A DNA stretch of 15,620 nucleotides, taken from Bacteroidales bacterium UBA1064. Lineage in GTDB: Bacteria > Bacteroidota > Bacteroidia > Bacteroidales > Tenuifilaceae. Below the pieces are notes generated by a model, which saw nothing but the letters and a program-made list of their open reading frames with translations, did not search any database and had not been told where the DNA came from. The position numbers and the translations under genes were made by a program. Positions 13,612-15,620 of this stretch are shown piece after piece; within the stretch, counting starts at the first letter, position 1, and each line of letters opens with the position of its first letter. The DNA lies in assembly GCA_002316235.1 (NCBI GenBank), contig DCDD01000027.1, forward strand, positions 1 through 15,620, in the 5' to 3' direction.

Positions 13612-15429
13612 ATGAAGAAATTTTTCAGCCTACTCAAATTTATCATCCCATATAAATGGCATGTTGTAGCTAACGTTGTAGGTAATATTTTAGGTGCCAT
13701 ATTCTCGCTCTTCTCATTGGCCATGCTCATCCCGTTCCTGCAGCTGCTCTTTGGAACTGTTCCGCTGGTTGAGGTGAAACCGGAGTTTACCATGACCATT
13801 AAATCCCTGAACGACACCCTAAACTACATGCTTAGCGAGATGATTCGCAACCACGACCGGTCAACAGCCATGCTATTCGTCATAGGACTGGTGCTTACGG
13901 CCTCGTTCCTAAAAAACTTTTTCACCTACATGTCGCTTTACTACCTGGCACCCATTCGCACAGGTGTGCTCAGGGACATACGAAACACACTTTACAGGAA
14001 GGTAGTTGACCTGCCATTGGGATACTTCACCGAGGAGAAAAAGGGTGATGTCATCAGCAAAATGACCAACGATGTGAACGAAATTGAGGTTTCCATCATT
14101 CGTTCGCTCGAAATGATATTCAGAGATCCTATCATCATCATCATTCACCTTATAGGGTTAATCTACATTAGCCCACAGCTAACGCTTTTTGTGCTGCTGC
14201 TACTACCCCTAACCGGGGTTGTAATTGGCCGGGTTGGCAAAACCCTAAAAAAGACTTCGTTTAAGGGGCAACGTAAAATGGGGGCCATACTTACCCTGAT
14301 TGAGGAAACGCTAAGTGGACTAAGGGTTGTAAAAGCCTTTAATGCTGAAAAAAAAGTTATCTCCCGTTTTGAAAGCGTCAATAACTTCTACACCCTGTTG
14401 ATGAAAAAAATGTGGCGCAGAAGGGATCTGGCTTCACCCCTAAGCGAGTTCTTGGGAACAATCGTTGTTGTGTTGGTGCTATGGTTTGGGGGAAATCTGA
14501 TTTTTAAGGGAAAAGGGACGCTAACCCCCGAGGCGCTAATAGCCTACATTGGCATATTCTACATGATTATCAACCCCGCCAAGTCGTTCTCCAATGCTTA
14601 CTACAACGTGCTGAAGGGAATGGCCTCTGCCGACCGCATTGATACTATTCTTTCGGCCGAGAATCCAATTAAGATAAAACCCGAAGCTAAAGTGCTGACA
14701 GAGTTCTCCTCGGCCATAGAGTTTCGTAATGTCAACTTCAGGTACCAAAGTGAACCTGTGCTCCATAATATCAACCTTGTAGTTGAAAAGGGGAAAACCG
14801 TGGCTCTGGTAGGGCAGTCAGGTTCTGGTAAAAGCACCCTGGTGGACCTGCTGCCACGTTTCTGGGATGTAACCGAAGGTGAAGTGCTAGTTGACGGGGT
14901 AAATGTTAAGGATTGCAATCTCGAAAGCCTCCGAAACCTTATGGGAAATGTAAACCAGGACCCAATTCTCTTCAATGACACCTTTTACAACAACATTGCC
15001 TTTGGAATGCCCTCGGCAACCGAGGAGGACGTCATTGCTGCAGCAAAAATTGCCAACGCCCACGACTTCATCATGGCTACACCAAATGGATACTACACCA
15101 ACATTGGCGATCGGGGTAGCAAGCTCTCGGGAGGCCAACGTCAGCGAATCAGCATTGCCCGGGCCATTCTTAAAAACCCACCCATAATGATTCTTGACGA
15201 AGCTACTAGCGCCCTTGATACCGAATCGGAGAAGCTGGTTCAGGATGCCATTGAGAACCTAATGAAGCACAGAACCTCACTGGTTATTGCCCACAGACTT
15301 TCAACCATCCGAAATGCCGATATGATATGCGTTCTACACGAGGGTGAAATAGTTGAAAGAGGAAGGCACGAAGAACTGCTAAGGCTAAACGGCTACTACG
15401 CCAAGCTTCACAACATGCAGCTAAAATAG
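13612..15429 (+). CDS. ABC transporter, MsbA-like half-exporter (TMD-NBD fusion)
   Basis: A homodimeric type IV exporter subunit. By family it flips lipids (MsbA-like, lipid A core) or exports other hydrophobic substrates, but the substrate cannot be decided from sequence. The 605 residues comprise an N-terminal membrane domain (about 1-345) with six hydrophobic segments, near 18-52, 88-112, 180-195, 196-216, 288-308 and 313-332. The coupling region reads LPLGYFTEEKKGDVISKMTNDV at 144-165. The nucleotide-binding domain (about 370-605) has Walker A GQSGSGKST at 411-419, Q-loop Gln459 (VNQDPILF), signature LSGGQ at 515-519, Walker B IMILDE at 535-540 followed by ATSALD, and H-loop His571 (IAHRLST). 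All catalytic residues are present. It follows purB by 64 bases. Confidence 0.93.
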   Translation: MKKFFSLLKFIIPYKWHVVANVVGNILGAIFSLFSLAMLIPFLQLLFGTVPLVEVKPEFTMTIKSLNDTLNYMLSEMIRNHDRSTAMLFVIGLVLTASFLKNFFTYMSLYYLAPIRTGVLRDIRNTLYRKVVDLPLGYFTEEKKGDVISKMTNDVNEIEVSIIRSLEMIFRDPIIIIIHLIGLIYISPQLTLFVLLLLPLTGVVIGRVGKTLKKTSFKGQRKMGAILTLIEETLSGLRVVKAFNAEKKVISRFESVNNFYTLLMKKMWRRRDLASPLSEFLGTIVVVLVLWFGGNLIFKGKGTLTPEALIAYIGIFYMIINPAKSFSNAYYNVLKGMASADRIDTILSAENPIKIKPEAKVLTEFSSAIEFRNVNFRYQSEPVLHNINLVVEKGKTVALVGQSGSGKSTLVDLLPRFWDVTEGEVLVDGVNVKDCNLESLRNLMGNVNQDPILFNDTFYNNIAFGMPSATEEDVIAAAKIANAHDFIMATPNGYYTNIGDRGSKLSGGQRQRISIARAILKNPPIMILDEATSALDTESEKLVQDAIENLMKHRTSLVIAHRLSTIRNADMICVLHEGEIVERGRHEELLRLNGYYAKLHNMQLK

Positions 15430-15620
15430 CACCTTCAGATGACACAAGCTGCAAGTAAATATTGCCACTGAAATTTCCTGAAGCATCGTTCCTATTTTTT
15501 ACAGGCAACTTCTCCCAAACAGCAAAGGGCTAAAAAACTCAACCATTTCTTGTGGAGGGAGAAGGAATTGCTCGCTGTCGCTCCTCGGTTCGAACACACG
15601 CAATAAAAAAAGGCAAAAGC
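15430..15620. other. Non-coding right end with tRNA-T-arm-like segment
   Basis: No convincing gene lies after the ABC exporter stop. From 15430 to about 15545 I see nothing beyond AT-rich sequence. From 15551 to 15597 composition changes: TGGAGGGAGAAGG, then the GC-rich GCTCGCTGTCGCTCC, then CGGTTCGAAC (15586-15595). GTTCGAAC is both a palindrome and the usual T-loop core of tRNAs. A cloverleaf does not close on either strand, so this is not called a tRNA. It may be part of a dispersed repeat or a tRNA remnant. A run of seven A (15604-15610 region) follows, then the window ends. Confidence 0.35.

Noticed and set aside
15430..15510. Terminator of the ABC exporter gene (CTTCAG/CTGAAG arms at 15433 and 15478)
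   Set aside because: The arms are 39 bases apart, only six pairs long, and not followed directly by a T-run.
15551..15597. tRNA gene on the - strand ending in CCA with a TTCGAAC loop
   Set aside because: The T stem (GTGTG against CGAGG) does not pair and no acceptor, D or anticodon arm can be assembled.
1..15620. CRISPR array, insertion sequence, prophage or defence island
   Set aside because: I saw no regularly spaced repeats, transposase or integrase motifs, or inverted terminal repeats. All genes are full-length core-type genes.

Overview
The window reads as ordinary chromosomal core genome of a Bacteroidota bacterium, most likely an environmental member of the Bacteroidales or a relative. 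The evidence for this is the Bacteroidota-type RNA polymerase omega-like subunit, the DUF4835/PorD type IX secretion protein, DUF3822, repeated matches to the Bacteroidota -7 promoter element (TAnnTTTG), and little Shine-Dalgarno signal. Placement below phylum or order is inference. Coding density is high, there are no gene-free stretches over 300 bases, and I see no insertion sequence, prophage, CRISPR array or obvious foreign island.

Layout. (1) Positions 180-5190, + strand: a tight gene string bamD - rpoZ-like - coaBC - DUF4835 (PorD) - recN, with gaps of about 20 bases or less and one TAATG overlap, probably one operon from a promoter near 60-67. (2) 5251-6090: fabI with its own promoter so close to the ATG that the mRNA is probably leaderless. 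It ends at a perfectly symmetric bidirectional terminator shared with a convergent tRNA-Asp(GTC) gene. (3) 6310-7676, - strand: rsmD and a DUF3822 protein, overlapping. They diverge from a Dda/RecD-like SF1B helicase (7904-9328, +) across a gap that holds an 18-base near-palindrome containing two back-to-back -7 elements. (4) 9362-12089, - strand: mqnA, then a long-form NfeD/ClpP-class membrane protease and a GNAT acetyltransferase. (5) 12201-13547 and 13612-15429, + strand: purB and an MsbA-like ABC exporter. (6) 15430-15620: non-coding end of the window with a tRNA-T-arm-like, possibly repeated, segment.

The genes serve envelope assembly and secretion (BamD, PorD, NfeD, the ABC exporter), cofactor and lipid synthesis (CoaBC, FabI, MqnA), purine synthesis (PurB), transcription and translation (omega-like subunit, tRNA-Asp, RsmD), and DNA repair or replication (RecN, SF1 helicase). 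No new multi-gene system is evident. The items most worth a second look are the double active-site substitution in the CoaC domain of CoaBC, the symmetric divergent promoter at 7836-7853, the possible actin-like (PilM/ASKHA) fold of DUF3822, the leaderless fabI start, and the tRNA-like segment near the right edge.
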